This document shows, in pieces, positions 47,492 to 55,648 of a DNA stretch of 64,000 bases. Within the stretch, counting starts at the first letter, position 1. Every line of letters starts with the position of its first letter. Location of the stretch: the NCBI RefSeq assembly GCF_017696055.1, contig NZ_JAAORG010000003.1, forward strand, positions 186,001 to 250,000. The letters are read 5' to 3'. Position numbers and translations under genes: made by a program. The DNA comes from Prochlorococcus marinus XMU1406 (GTDB lineage Bacteria > Cyanobacteriota > Cyanobacteriia > PCC-6307 > Cyanobiaceae). The notes below the pieces were generated by a model. It was not told where the DNA came from. It ran no database searches and saw only the letters and a program-made list of their open reading frames with translations.

Positions 47492-47536
47492 AGAGAAAAA
47501 ATAAATAATCAACTTAAAGAAGTTAATTTTTTATAA

Positions 47537-47836
47537 TTAATACAATTCTTCCTCAGCATGAGTTGTAATTGTTACATCAGATGTTGGATAAGCAACACAT
47601 GTAAGAACAAAACCAGCTTCTAATTGGTCATCATCCAAGAAGCTTTGGTCTGATTGATCAACACTACCTGAAGCAACTTTTCCAGCACATGTTGAACATG
47701 CTCCAGCTCTGCAGGAATAAGGAAGGTCGATACCTTGTTCTTCAGCCGCATCAAGGATGTACTGGTCATCAGGTACTTCAATAGTTGAATTGAGACCTTC
47801 ACTTTCGTTGATTAGTGTAACTTTGTAAGAAGCCAT
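47537..47836 (-). CDS. petF: [2Fe-2S] ferredoxin (plant type)
   Basis: A 99-residue ferredoxin that passes electrons from photosystem I to FNR and other enzymes. The cluster ligands are Cys42, Cys47 and Cys50 in [11 protein letters not shown] and Cys80 in FVLTC. The acidic surface and C-terminal EEELY are typical. It is monocistronic or mostly so, with a strong terminator after it, and has a 130-base upstream gap. Confidence 0.97.
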   Translation of the reverse strand: MASYKVTLINESEGLNSTIEVPDDQYILDAAEEQGIDLPYSCRAGACSTCAGKVASGSVDQSDQSFLDDDQLEAGFVLTCVAYPTSDVTITTHAEEELY

Positions 47837-47970
47837 TTAAAAAAAAAATTGTTGGTAATTAATACCTATCAACTACATTTTTAACATCGATTGGGGCGAT
47901 ATGTGAGATTTTGAAGTAAAAAATGACACAATAAAATGTATTAAAGAGTATCTATAAGAAAAACTTATAC

Positions 47971-48882
47971 TTAGATTGAATCTCTGGTTTTTTGCGCAGA
48001 AATGCATGCCCAATCTTTTCTAGTTGATACATCCAATAATTTCAAGTCATTCTGAATTAATATTTTTATAATTTCATCCTTTTGTGAATTCAGAATTCCA
48101 CTGAAAATTACTTCCCCATTGTTTCTCAAGCACTTATAAATATTTGGAATCATTTCTTTTATTACTTCGGCAAGAATATTGCATAAAACAAAATCAAATT
48201 GTTTGAATTGATTTTTTAAAGTTACCTCATTAAAAGATCCCAAAAATGTATTTAAATTGTTTAAATTACCGAAATTTAGTTGGAAATTAGATTTTGTTGA
48301 ATTTATAGCTAAATAATCATTATCCACTGCACAAACCTCTTTAGCGCCAAGTAATCTTGCGGCGACACTCAAAATCCCGCTACCACTCCCAATATCTAAT
48401 ATCTTTTTATCAGAAAAAAAAATATTCTCCATTTTTTCCAAGCAAAGATAAGTCGAAGGGTGACTTCCTGTACCAAAGGCTGCTCCAGGATCAATTTTTA
48501 TGATTTTTTTATCTTTAAATTTTTCATTTAGATTCATCCAACAAGGCAATATTAAAAAATGATTTCCTACTAATTCAGGCGCCCAATATTTCTTCCAGCT
48601 TGTCAACCAATTCTCCTCTTTAATAATACTCCAATCAAAAAATTGATTCTTAGGGGTATTAATGTTTAGAAGTTTGCTAATCATTTTTTCAAAATCACAC
48701 CTAAAACTCTCGCCCCAATCATCGACTGGGAGCCATACATTCACCTCTTTTTTATTTTCATTTTTAATTAAATATTCAAATGAAAAACTAAATATTCCCA
48801 GCTCGTTTAATTTCCAAATAATAATTTCTTCTAAATCACTTTCTATCAGAAAAGTTAGTTTATACCAATCTTTAGTTGCCAT
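47971..48882 (-). CDS. prmA: Ribosomal protein L11 methyltransferase
   Basis: A 303-residue SAM-dependent enzyme that trimethylates L11. The N-terminal substrate-recognition domain includes [11 protein letters not shown] and [16 protein letters not shown]; the catalytic domain has [38 protein letters not shown] (motif I) and NILAEVI. It lies 26 bases downstream of serA on the same strand. Confidence 0.95.
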   Translation of the reverse strand: MATKDWYKLTFLIESDLEEIIIWKLNELGIFSFSFEYLIKNENKKEVNVWLPVDDWGESFRCDFEKMISKLLNINTPKNQFFDWSIIKEENWLTSWKKYWAPELVGNHFLILPCWMNLNEKFKDKKIIKIDPGAAFGTGSHPSTYLCLEKMENIFFSDKKILDIGSGSGILSVAARLLGAKEVCAVDNDYLAINSTKSNFQLNFGNLNNLNTFLGSFNEVTLKNQFKQFDFVLCNILAEVIKEMIPNIYKCLRNNGEVIFSGILNSQKDEIIKILIQNDLKLLDVSTRKDWACISAQKTRDSI

Positions 48883-48908
48883 TATTTATATATATAGAGC
48901 TGGCCTCT

Positions 48909-50495
48909 TTATAGAGTAACTGGATTAGCGTTGGTAATTCCCTCTACTTCAATAATGGTGTCAAGCAACTTATTAGGAATTGGATCATCAATACTTAGAA
49001 CCATAACAGCTTCTCCTCTAACAATTTTGCGCCCAACTTGCATCGAGGCAATATTTACATTTTTGCTACCTAATAAAGAACCAAGCTTGCCAATAATACC
49101 AGGCATATCCCTGTGCCTAGTAACAAGCATGTATCTACTTGGCGATACATTAACAGGATATTGATCAATACTAATGATTCTTAATTCCCCATCAGCAAAA
49201 ATGCTTCCTGCTACGCTATGGTCCCCATTATCTCCATAAGTGGTTAACTGAAGCGACCCACTAGCAAATTCTGGTCTCGCCTCATCTTTATTCTCGACTA
49301 CCGAAATACCTCTTGAATCTGCTTCTAGCGAAGCATTCACATAATTAATCCTATCTCCTAAAGCTTTACTTAGAAGGCCTTTTAGACTAGCTATTATCAA
49401 TGGCTGAGAAGGATGTTGAACAAATTCACCTTGAAGCTTTACTTCTAGTTTCTGTATCTGCCCACCTGAAAGCTGGCTTATCAGCAGACCCATTGTTTCA
49501 GCCAACTGTAAATGAGGTTTTAGACTGTCCATAATATCAGGGCTCAAACCTGGAATATTTACTGCAGTTCTAGCAGATAAACCAAGCAAGACATCTCTAA
49601 TTTGTTCTGCAACATCAACGGCTACATTTTCTTGTGCTTCCCGAGTAGATGCTCCTAAGTGTGGGGTAAGGATAAGATTCTTTTCAACCTTCAAAAGTGG
49701 TGAATTAGATTCCAAAGGTTCTTTAGAAAAGACATCTATTGCAGCACCTGCAATTAATGATTTATTTAAAGCTTCTGCTAATGCCTCTTCGTCAATTAAG
49801 CCTCCTCGAGCACAATTAATTAATTTTGCGCTACTTTTCATACTTTTAAGGATGTCTATATTTACTAAATTCTCTGTCTCTGGTGTGCGAGGTAAATGCA
49901 AAGTTACATAATCGGATTGTTTAAATAAATCCTCTAGTTCAGATAATTTAACTTGTATTTGTTGGGCTCTTTCAGTTGAAACAAAGGGATCATATCCGTA
50001 AACTTCCATTCCTAATGCATTAGCAACTTTCGCTACATGAGCACCAATTTTCCCTAAACCTACTACACCTAATTTTTTCTTATAAAGCTCATTACCAACA
50101 AATTTCTTTCTTTCCCATTTACCTGACAAAGTACTATTATTAGCAATTGGGATATGTCTAGATAAAGCCAACATCATAGCTATAGTATGCTCAGCAGCAG
50201 CTATTGTGTTACCCCCTGGAGAATTAACAACAAGAACTCCTTTTTGCGTAGCAGCCTTAACATCTACATTATCAACTCCAACTCCTGCTCTTCCAATAAT
50301 TCTCAGTTTACTTGAAGAGTTAATAATTTCTTCAGTCACTTGAGTACCAGAGCGAATCATTAAAGCATCATATTCTTTAATAATGGAAGCTAGCTCAGAG
50401 TCTGAGATCCCTATCTTCTGATCAACCTGAGCAACTTGTGAAAGAATATCGATTCCTGTTTGATCAATTGGATCTGTAATGAGAACTTTTGTCAT
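48909..50495 (-). CDS. serA: D-3-phosphoglycerate dehydrogenase
   Basis: A 528-residue, type I-length enzyme, first step of serine synthesis. The nucleotide-binding GLGKIGAHVAKVA and the catalytic residues (Arg in NCARGGLIDE, His in TPHLGASTREAQ) are present; an intervening domain and a C-terminal ACT domain (LVTRHRDMPGIIGKLGSLLG) follow. The ACT domain suggests allosteric control, as in long bacterial SerA. An inverted repeat lies just before the start codon. Confidence 0.96.
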   Translation of the reverse strand: MTKVLITDPIDQTGIDILSQVAQVDQKIGISDSELASIIKEYDALMIRSGTQVTEEIINSSSKLRIIGRAGVGVDNVDVKAATQKGVLVVNSPGGNTIAAAEHTIAMMLALSRHIPIANNSTLSGKWERKKFVGNELYKKKLGVVGLGKIGAHVAKVANALGMEVYGYDPFVSTERAQQIQVKLSELEDLFKQSDYVTLHLPRTPETENLVNIDILKSMKSSAKLINCARGGLIDEEALAEALNKSLIAGAAIDVFSKEPLESNSPLLKVEKNLILTPHLGASTREAQENVAVDVAEQIRDVLLGLSARTAVNIPGLSPDIMDSLKPHLQLAETMGLLISQLSGGQIQKLEVKLQGEFVQHPSQPLIIASLKGLLSKALGDRINYVNASLEADSRGISVVENKDEARPEFASGSLQLTTYGDNGDHSVAGSIFADGELRIISIDQYPVNVSPSRYMLVTRHRDMPGIIGKLGSLLGSKNVNIASMQVGRKIVRGEAVMVLSIDDPIPNKLLDTIIEVEGITNANPVTL

Positions 50496-50497
50496 TT

Positions 50498-50517
50498 AAG
50501 ATTGGTTCTTTAATCTT
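50498..50517 (-). promoter_or_regulatory. Inverted repeat directly upstream of the serA start
   Basis: AAGATT (50498-50503) and AATCTT (50512-50517) are perfect arms around an eight-base loop, with the inner edge two bases from the serA ATG. In the serA mRNA this would be a hairpin at the ribosome landing site. The stem is AT-rich and weak. Confidence 0.3.
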
Positions 50518-50594
50518 TTACTTTAACTTAATCTATAGTGTATGTATCTTATTTTATTAATTTGAATAACACACAAACATTTGAGGATTGAAAT

Positions 50595-51161
50595 TTGACT
50601 AAAAGTATTGTGATATTTGAAGACATTGATAAATGTATCCAATTATTTGAAGTTTTCAAAGAAAAATCAGTAATGCTCTCTGAAGCTATTTTGATCCCAC
50701 CAATAAGTGAGAAAATATCGTCAGATGAAACAGAATTGCTAAATGCTAAAGCAAATATCTTATTCAAATCTCAAAATTTTGAAGATATAAGAATTTTAAA
50801 TCCTACACTTGATAGAAAGATTAGACAAAAAGAAATGAGTAGATGGCTAATGCCATTTGGTTTTATAGCTGGAATAGCTTTTTCTAATATGACAAATTTA
50901 TCTACTTTCAGTTTTCTTGGTTTGAATAACATCGGTGAATCCTTAATTGGAGGTCTTTTAGGAATGGGTTCAGGATATTTAGGTAGTGCCGTTTCTTCTG
51001 CAAGTATCAACATCAATAGGAATAAAGAGTTGAGATCAATTATTAATTCAAATAAAGAGGGTAAATGGCTTGTTCTGCTTGAAAATCAAATTGGAACTGA
51101 ATTACCTTGGGCTTTGATAAAACAATCAGATGCAAAAGATATAATTTTTTTAGAAGGCTAA
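50595..51161 (+). CDS. Conserved cyanobacterial membrane protein with glycine-rich helices
   Basis: A 188-residue protein of unknown function. The N-terminal 80 residues are soluble, followed by two hydrophobic, Gly-rich segments (about residues 85-100 and 117-140, with GGLLGMGSGYLGSA resembling a glycine zipper) and a soluble C-terminus. The start is TTG at 50595. Its stop codon is directly followed by the ATG of the PSII S4 protein gene, so the two are translated from one mRNA. Confidence 0.75.
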   Translation: MTKSIVIFEDIDKCIQLFEVFKEKSVMLSEAILIPPISEKISSDETELLNAKANILFKSQNFEDIRILNPTLDRKIRQKEMSRWLMPFGFIAGIAFSNMTNLSTFSFLGLNNIGESLIGGLLGMGSGYLGSAVSSASININRNKELRSIINSNKEGKWLVLLENQIGTELPWALIKQSDAKDIIFLEG

Positions 51162-51953
51162 ATGATTGACTTAAAAGAAATCTTGATAAATTCAAACTAC
51201 AAAAAAGAAACTGAGGAATTAATAAATATTGCTAACTTAGCTTACAAAAACTGGGAAACTTATTGGACTGGGTTTAATTCAACTTATGTTTGCGAAGAGA
51301 TTTTAAAAGATTTTGAAAATTTAAATGATTTCAAATTTTTTATTTATGGAGGATTCTCCTCTTCTCAAAGATCTAGGATAGCTTGCTTTAGAAGAGATAA
51401 TATTCCTAAAGAGGATGCGCTTAAAAGTAATTTTCCAGCTCAAGGGATAAAAATTAATGGGAATTTTTTATTTGATAATGCTACACAAGACGACTTTAGA
51501 TCCCTCTTGGTTGAAAATGGGGTAAATCAAATAAAAGTTGGAGATATATGGACTATTGGCGATAGGGGTGCACAAGGGATAATTGATAATTTAGATGTTA
51601 AGCATCTAGATGAAAAGATTTTTTATTTGAGAGACGTAAAAGTAAAAATTAATGTAGTAGGTATAAATGAATTACAAATACCTTCTGGAAGATCAAAAAG
51701 ACTTGTAAATACAGTAGAAGCTTCAACAAGATTAGATGCTATAGCTTCAGCTGGCTTTAGGGTATCACGAACCAAAATCATTGAAAGGATAGAAAATGGA
51801 ATGCTCAGATTAAATGGAAGCAAAGTTAATAAGCCAACTATTAATCTAAAAATTGGCGACAAACTAGAACTTGAAAATAAAGGATTTATCGAAATTCTAA
51901 ATTTAGAAATAACCAAAAGAGAACGATGGAAAGTTAAATTACTTAGAAAATGA
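51162..51953 (+). CDS. Photosystem II S4-domain RNA-binding protein
   Basis: A 263-residue protein of the cyanobacterial 'photosystem II S4 domain' family, related to YlmH. The N-terminal part resembles YlmH (FFIYGGFSSSQRSRIACFR, AQGIKINGNFLFDNATQDDFR), followed by a middle domain with VGDIWTIGDRGAQGII and a C-terminal S4 domain at about 185-250 (STRLDAIASAGFRVSRTKII, NGMLRLNGSKVNKPT). S4 domains bind structured RNA; the link to photosystem II comes from family naming, not from this sequence. Confidence 0.88.
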   Translation: MIDLKEILINSNYKKETEELINIANLAYKNWETYWTGFNSTYVCEEILKDFENLNDFKFFIYGGFSSSQRSRIACFRRDNIPKEDALKSNFPAQGIKINGNFLFDNATQDDFRSLLVENGVNQIKVGDIWTIGDRGAQGIIDNLDVKHLDEKIFYLRDVKVKINVVGINELQIPSGRSKRLVNTVEASTRLDAIASAGFRVSRTKIIERIENGMLRLNGSKVNKPTINLKIGDKLELENKGFIEILNLEITKRERWKVKLLRK

Positions 51954-52002
51954 AACGCAACCTGCTATTTTCTTATAAGGGGAATTAAAAATTCTTCAAT
52001 TT

Positions 52003-52074
52003 GGGCGATTAGCTCAGTGGTAGAGCACTACCTCGACACGGTAGTGGCCACTGGTTCGAATCCAGTATCGCCCA
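52003..52074 (+). tRNA. tRNA-Val (GAC)
   Basis: A 72-nt cloverleaf: acceptor GGGCGAT with ATCGCCC and discriminator A, D arm GCTC/GAGC with AGTGGTA loop, anticodon stem CTACC/GGTAG around TCGACAC (anticodon GAC), T arm ACTGG-TTCGAAT-CCAGT. CCA is not encoded; the A is followed by TTAAAA. Confidence 0.97.
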
Positions 52075-52141
52075 TTAAAACTTTTGACAACCTAGGTTAT
52101 ATCCACAGAAAATAATTTCATTTTTTAGATTATTAAAAAAG

Positions 52142-52759
52142 ATGAAACTCAATCAAATAATTAATCTGCATAAGGGGCTAACTGCATTTGTAGTAATAGG
52201 TCTTATGATTTTTTTTGATAATTTTACTATCGCTCCCTACGTTTATTTAGCTCTGCATGGTACTTATGGATTACTTTGGCTTCTAAAAGAAAAGATATTC
52301 CCAGATCCTTATTTTAAAGAAAACATCAACTTTTTAACTTCAGTTACTGGTTTTATTTTCCTTGGAAGTTACTGGGTAGCTCCCTTCATTCTTATCTCAT
52401 CTCAGAAATCTGTTCCAAATATCGTAATAGCTGCATCTGTATCTATAAATATAATTGGGGTGTTTTTACACTTTGCTAGTGATGCCCAAAAATATTTTTC
52501 TCTTAAATTAAAAAAAGATCTTATTAAAGAAGGATTTTTCAAAAATATAAGGAATACAAATTATCTAGGAGAAATACTAATTTATCTATCCTTCGCAATT
52601 CTTTCAATGAGTTTCATTCCATTAGTTATTCTTGCAATATTTTTCTCTATAGTTTTTCTACCAAGAATGATAAGAAAAGATAAATCGCTCTCAAAATATG
52701 ATTCATTCGAAGAATACAAAAAGAAAAGTGGTCTTATTCTGCCTAAACTAAATGCTTGA
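52142..52759 (+). CDS. Membrane protein of the isoprenylcysteine methyltransferase / DUF1295-like type
   Basis: A 205-residue protein with about five hydrophobic helices. The C-terminal part (IKEGFFKNIRNTNYLGEILIYLSFAILS, then FLPRMIRKDKSLSKYDSFEEYKKKSG) has the pattern of steroid 5-alpha-reductase/ICMT-like enzymes: G-F-F-x-x-x-R-N-x-N-Y-x-G-E and a terminal R-x-x-x-K-D-x-S-L-x-K-Y, which bind cofactor. The substrate is unknown. It overlaps the next gene by eight bases. Confidence 0.8.
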   Translation: MKLNQIINLHKGLTAFVVIGLMIFFDNFTIAPYVYLALHGTYGLLWLLKEKIFPDPYFKENINFLTSVTGFIFLGSYWVAPFILISSQKSVPNIVIAASVSINIIGVFLHFASDAQKYFSLKLKKDLIKEGFFKNIRNTNYLGEILIYLSFAILSMSFIPLVILAIFFSIVFLPRMIRKDKSLSKYDSFEEYKKKSGLILPKLNA

Positions 52760-53303
52760 AGACAACCTACCAAGTTGGAGACAAGATTTAAAATCTTCTA
52801 GAAAAAAAGAGGGCAAATCACCCACTAATAGATGGATACAGCTTGCAACAGTTAGCGACAAAAATGAGCCCAGATTAAGAACAGTTGTTTTCCGAGGATG
52901 GTATAAAGATAGTTCAATGATTATTTTTACAGATAGAAGAAGTGAAAAAATTGGGCATTTAACATCTAACCCTAATGCAGAAATATTATGGTTCTTTTTG
53001 AAAACCAAATCACAATATAGATTCAAAGGAAAAATACTTGAATTAAAAGATAACAAAAATTATTGGGACTCATTATCAGAAAAATCAAAATCTTCTTGGT
53101 TTTGGGGATCTCCTGGAGAGAAAATAAACCCTCAAGTGAGATCTGATTATGAAATATCATCCAAAATACCGAAGTCAGAAAATTTTGTGGTTCTAAATTT
53201 TGAAATCGATTCAGTAGATCTTCTTAAATTAGAACAACCTATTCATAAAAGATATCTTTGGGAAAAGATTAATAATTGGGAAAAAGTTGCAATTAATCCT
53301 TAA
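52752..53303 (+). CDS. Pyridoxamine 5'-phosphate oxidase-like FMN-binding protein
   Basis: A 183-residue protein with a split-barrel flavin-binding fold: RWIQLATVSDKNEPRLRTVVFRGW, IIFTDRRSEKIGHLTSNPNAEILWFF and YRFKGKIL are the typical PNPOx elements. Cyanobacterial members of this clade are related to, but not the same as, PdxH; the C-terminal PdxH signature is incomplete here, so a general FMN-dependent oxidoreductase is the safer call. It overlaps the upstream gene by eight bases. Confidence 0.83.
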   Translation: MLEDNLPSWRQDLKSSRKKEGKSPTNRWIQLATVSDKNEPRLRTVVFRGWYKDSSMIIFTDRRSEKIGHLTSNPNAEILWFFLKTKSQYRFKGKILELKDNKNYWDSLSEKSKSSWFWGSPGEKINPQVRSDYEISSKIPKSENFVVLNFEIDSVDLLKLEQPIHKRYLWEKINNWEKVAINP

Positions 53304-53377
53304 ATATTTCTAAATTGTATATTTAGGTTGAAAAACATATAATGATAAGTCAGTTTTAAAAAAGAAGTATTATTCAT

Positions 53378-53551
53378 ATGAATTTCTCAGAAATTCCAGA
53401 AAACCCTTTTATTTTCTTATCTTGGGTCACTGCTTTAGGACTTTTTATAAGTCTTTCTGAAGCAACAATTAAAATAAAACTCGATAAAAGAAATAGTTAT
53501 CGAAAAAGGTTAGAACTAATAAATAGCCTCTATCCTAAGAAGTTAGCTTGA
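53378..53551 (+). CDS. 57-residue single-helix membrane protein
   Basis: ATG at 53378 to TGA at 53549-53551. The sequence has an N-terminal polar stretch (MNFSEIPENP), one hydrophobic helix (FIFLSWVTALGLFISLSEA) and a basic tail (KIKLDKRNSYRKRLE, ending YPKKLA). It is too short for routine ORF calling but the helix-plus-basic-tail shape and its placement between genes support it. Its end overlaps the DoxX gene end by nine bases. It could be a small photosystem or membrane subunit; no family is recognised. Confidence 0.65.
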   Translation: MNFSEIPENPFIFLSWVTALGLFISLSEATIKIKLDKRNSYRKRLELINSLYPKKLA

Positions 53552-54094
53552 AGTATCTGAAAGTATATTTGCTTGTAGAAATTGAAATAAACCACCTTTA
53601 TTTACTTCTTCTTTAATTTCAACTTCCTTAGAAGTTTTCGATTTTTTTGGGGATATAATTTCGTCAACTTCTTCTGATTTCAAAATTCTAATAATAACTT
53701 CATCTAAGGAAAAATTTCCAGGACCTGTTAAAGCTATTGAAGTTGCTGAAGCGAAATACAAAAGTAAAAGCTCAAGTAAGAAAATATTAAAACCTGAAGT
53801 AACAAGTGCATGATATATAGCGACAGAAATTGTTCCAACAATTGCCAAAGCTCCGAATCTAGTAGCTAAGCCGATGATTAGTAACCAACTACCACCTATT
53901 TCTGAGAATGCAGCTATGTATGATAAAAATATTGGGAATGGAAGATGTAAAGGTCTAACAAAAGCATCAGCGAAATTTTCTATATTTGCTAATTTTTCAT
54001 AACCGTGATGAATAAGAACAGTTCCTGTTATAACCCTAAGAATTAATAAAGCAGTATCTTTGCTAAACGACTTGGTAAGAATTGTTGAAAGCAC
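53543..54094 (-). CDS. DoxX-family membrane protein
   Basis: A 183-residue protein with four hydrophobic helices and the DoxX pattern (ALLILRVITGTVLIHHGYEKLANIENF, GGSWLLIIGLATRFGA). DoxX-like proteins are linked to redox or thiol stress, sometimes as subunits of quinone-reducing complexes. Residues after about 140 are a charged tail. An AAGTAT-TT-ATACTT inverted repeat lies about 80-95 bases before its start. Role here unknown. Confidence 0.88.
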   Translation of the reverse strand: MLSTILTKSFSKDTALLILRVITGTVLIHHGYEKLANIENFADAFVRPLHLPFPIFLSYIAAFSEIGGSWLLIIGLATRFGALAIVGTISVAIYHALVTSGFNIFLLELLLLYFASATSIALTGPGNFSLDEVIIRILKSEEVDEIISPKKSKTSKEVEIKEEVNKGGLFQFLQANILSDTSS

Positions 54095-54172
54095 TATAAA
54101 AAAATTATCCTTAAGTAAAAATAACTAGTCACAGTATCCATCGTGGATTAAACAGTAAAAGTCGCGCCTAAT

Positions 54173-54188
54173 TAAGTATTTATACTTA
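54173..54188. repeat. 7-bp inverted repeat upstream of the DoxX gene
   Basis: TAAGTAT and ATACTTA are perfect arms separated by TT. The site is between the convergent end of the photolyase-like gene and the DoxX start, at 79 to 94 bases before the latter, and could be an operator. Confidence 0.35.
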
Positions 54189-54230
54189 GTACTCAAGTGA
54201 ATTCTTTTTCTGATTAGGAATTCAATTAAG

Positions 54231-55385
54231 TTAAAAATTATTTTTTGAATAATTTTCTAATATTCTCTGATTGATTTTCGGAATATTTTCTTTAAATTTG
54301 AAAAACCCTTTTTTGGCAAATTTCCAAGCAAATAAATCTTCATCCCTCACAAGATTAAAAATTTTTTTATGGTGCAAATTTTTAAACTCAATTATGAAAT
54401 CATAATTTTCTCCCACTCCGGGATAAATAATGTCTATTTCCTTGGTATTTTTAAAAGTATTTTCCAGTAAATAAGGATCAATCTGTTCAACATTATCAAA
54501 ATGCTCTACAAATTCAGAGACCAAATCTTGTTTAAATTTCAAAACAGATTCAGACAATTTAATTTGTCTTTGTTCATTTTTTAAAAGGATAATAAATACT
54601 TTTTTATAGCTTGTAATTAAATTTTTAAGGGTTGCAAGGTGGAGATCATTTTCAAACATAATCAGATTATCTGATTTAGGGTCCATATCATTTTTATAAA
54701 TCTCATCTTCTAATGGTATTTGATTAGATTCTTCAAGAAAAATTTGTTGATTACTTATTTTTTCTGCATTAAATCTATTATTTGAAAATTTTCTGAGGTT
54801 TGATGATGAAAAAAGATATTGTTTTCCCTTCGTTTGCAATCCTCCGACCCATCTCCAGCTAAGGAGATTAGATGCAGCATCACCATCAAAAAGATATTTA
54901 AAGAAAAACTTTGCTCCCAATTGCCATGGGAGGCCTAAATTAAATATCCAAGTACTCGCAAACCACATTCTTGTATGGTTATGCAAATAGTTATACTGCT
55001 TTAATTCATGGACCCAAGAATTAAAAAAATCTAATTTTGTATTGCCATTAATTGCACTTTCATATAGCTCATAATCAAAATCGAAATTGTTTTCTGAAAT
55101 AAAATTTCTCCAAACTTTAGGTCTATTTTCCATCCACCCTTTCCAGTAAACTCTCCAAAATATTTCTTCAACAAATTTAGTTGAATTTTTAATTTTGTAC
55201 TTACTTTTAATATCATGAACCAGATCATATTCCGATAATATTCTATGAGTAATGAAAGGCGATAATTTTGAAACTGAACTTTCGTTATTTGGCCCAAAAT
55301 CAAAATTTCTTAATTTTGCATAATCATTAATTTTGTATTTCGCAAAATTTTCCCAGGAATTTTGGGCTTTTAATAAAAATGACAT
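54231..55385 (-). CDS. Photolyase/cryptochrome-like FAD-domain protein without N-terminal antenna domain
   Basis: A 384-residue protein. Residues about 36-205 match the FAD-binding helical domain of photolyases: SVSKLSPFITHRILSE, FVEEIFWRVYWKGWMENRP, YNYLHNHTRMWFASTW and DGDAASNLLSWRWVGG, with the FAD-contact Asn/Arg/Asp/Trp positions recognisable. The protein begins where the FAD domain begins; the usual N-terminal alpha/beta antenna domain is missing. Residues about 240-384 form a separate alpha/beta region (KKVFIILLKNEQRQIKL, IDIIYPGVGENYDFII) of unknown kind. Repair activity is not certain. Confidence 0.8.
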   Translation of the reverse strand: MSFLLKAQNSWENFAKYKINDYAKLRNFDFGPNNESSVSKLSPFITHRILSEYDLVHDIKSKYKIKNSTKFVEEIFWRVYWKGWMENRPKVWRNFISENNFDFDYELYESAINGNTKLDFFNSWVHELKQYNYLHNHTRMWFASTWIFNLGLPWQLGAKFFFKYLFDGDAASNLLSWRWVGGLQTKGKQYLFSSSNLRKFSNNRFNAEKISNQQIFLEESNQIPLEDEIYKNDMDPKSDNLIMFENDLHLATLKNLITSYKKVFIILLKNEQRQIKLSESVLKFKQDLVSEFVEHFDNVEQIDPYLLENTFKNTKEIDIIYPGVGENYDFIIEFKNLHHKKIFNLVRDEDLFAWKFAKKGFFKFKENIPKINQRILENYSKNNF

Positions 55386-55531
55386 TTTCTCATAACTTTA
55401 AAAAATTATTTTTTGTATTGATAGAAATTTCAAAAATTAGTCAGCAAATTAATCCTTAAAATTTTCTATTTCACTGTTAAGTAAATATGTTTGATTTAAG
55501 TATTTAATTTAAGCGCCTTATAAGTACATTT

Positions 55532-55648
55532 TATACTCTTAAATCGCTCTCTGCGTAGGAGGATATTTAGTGGTCAATTACTTTTAAAATCTAATCTTAA
55601 TTTTCAAATCTTTATTTAAAAGATTTTTAAATATTTTTCAAAATTATT
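55532..55648 (+). promoter_or_regulatory. Leader of the ligase-like gene: -10 box and strong Shine-Dalgarno before a five-codon ORF
   Basis: TATACT at 55532-55537 could serve as -10. A perfect AGGAGG at 55557-55562 precedes a GTG at 55570 by seven bases; that frame (GTG GTC AAT TAC TTT TAA) encodes only MVNYF. The ligase-like ATG comes 62 bases after the stop. The Shine-Dalgarno is exceptional in this window. Confidence 0.35.
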
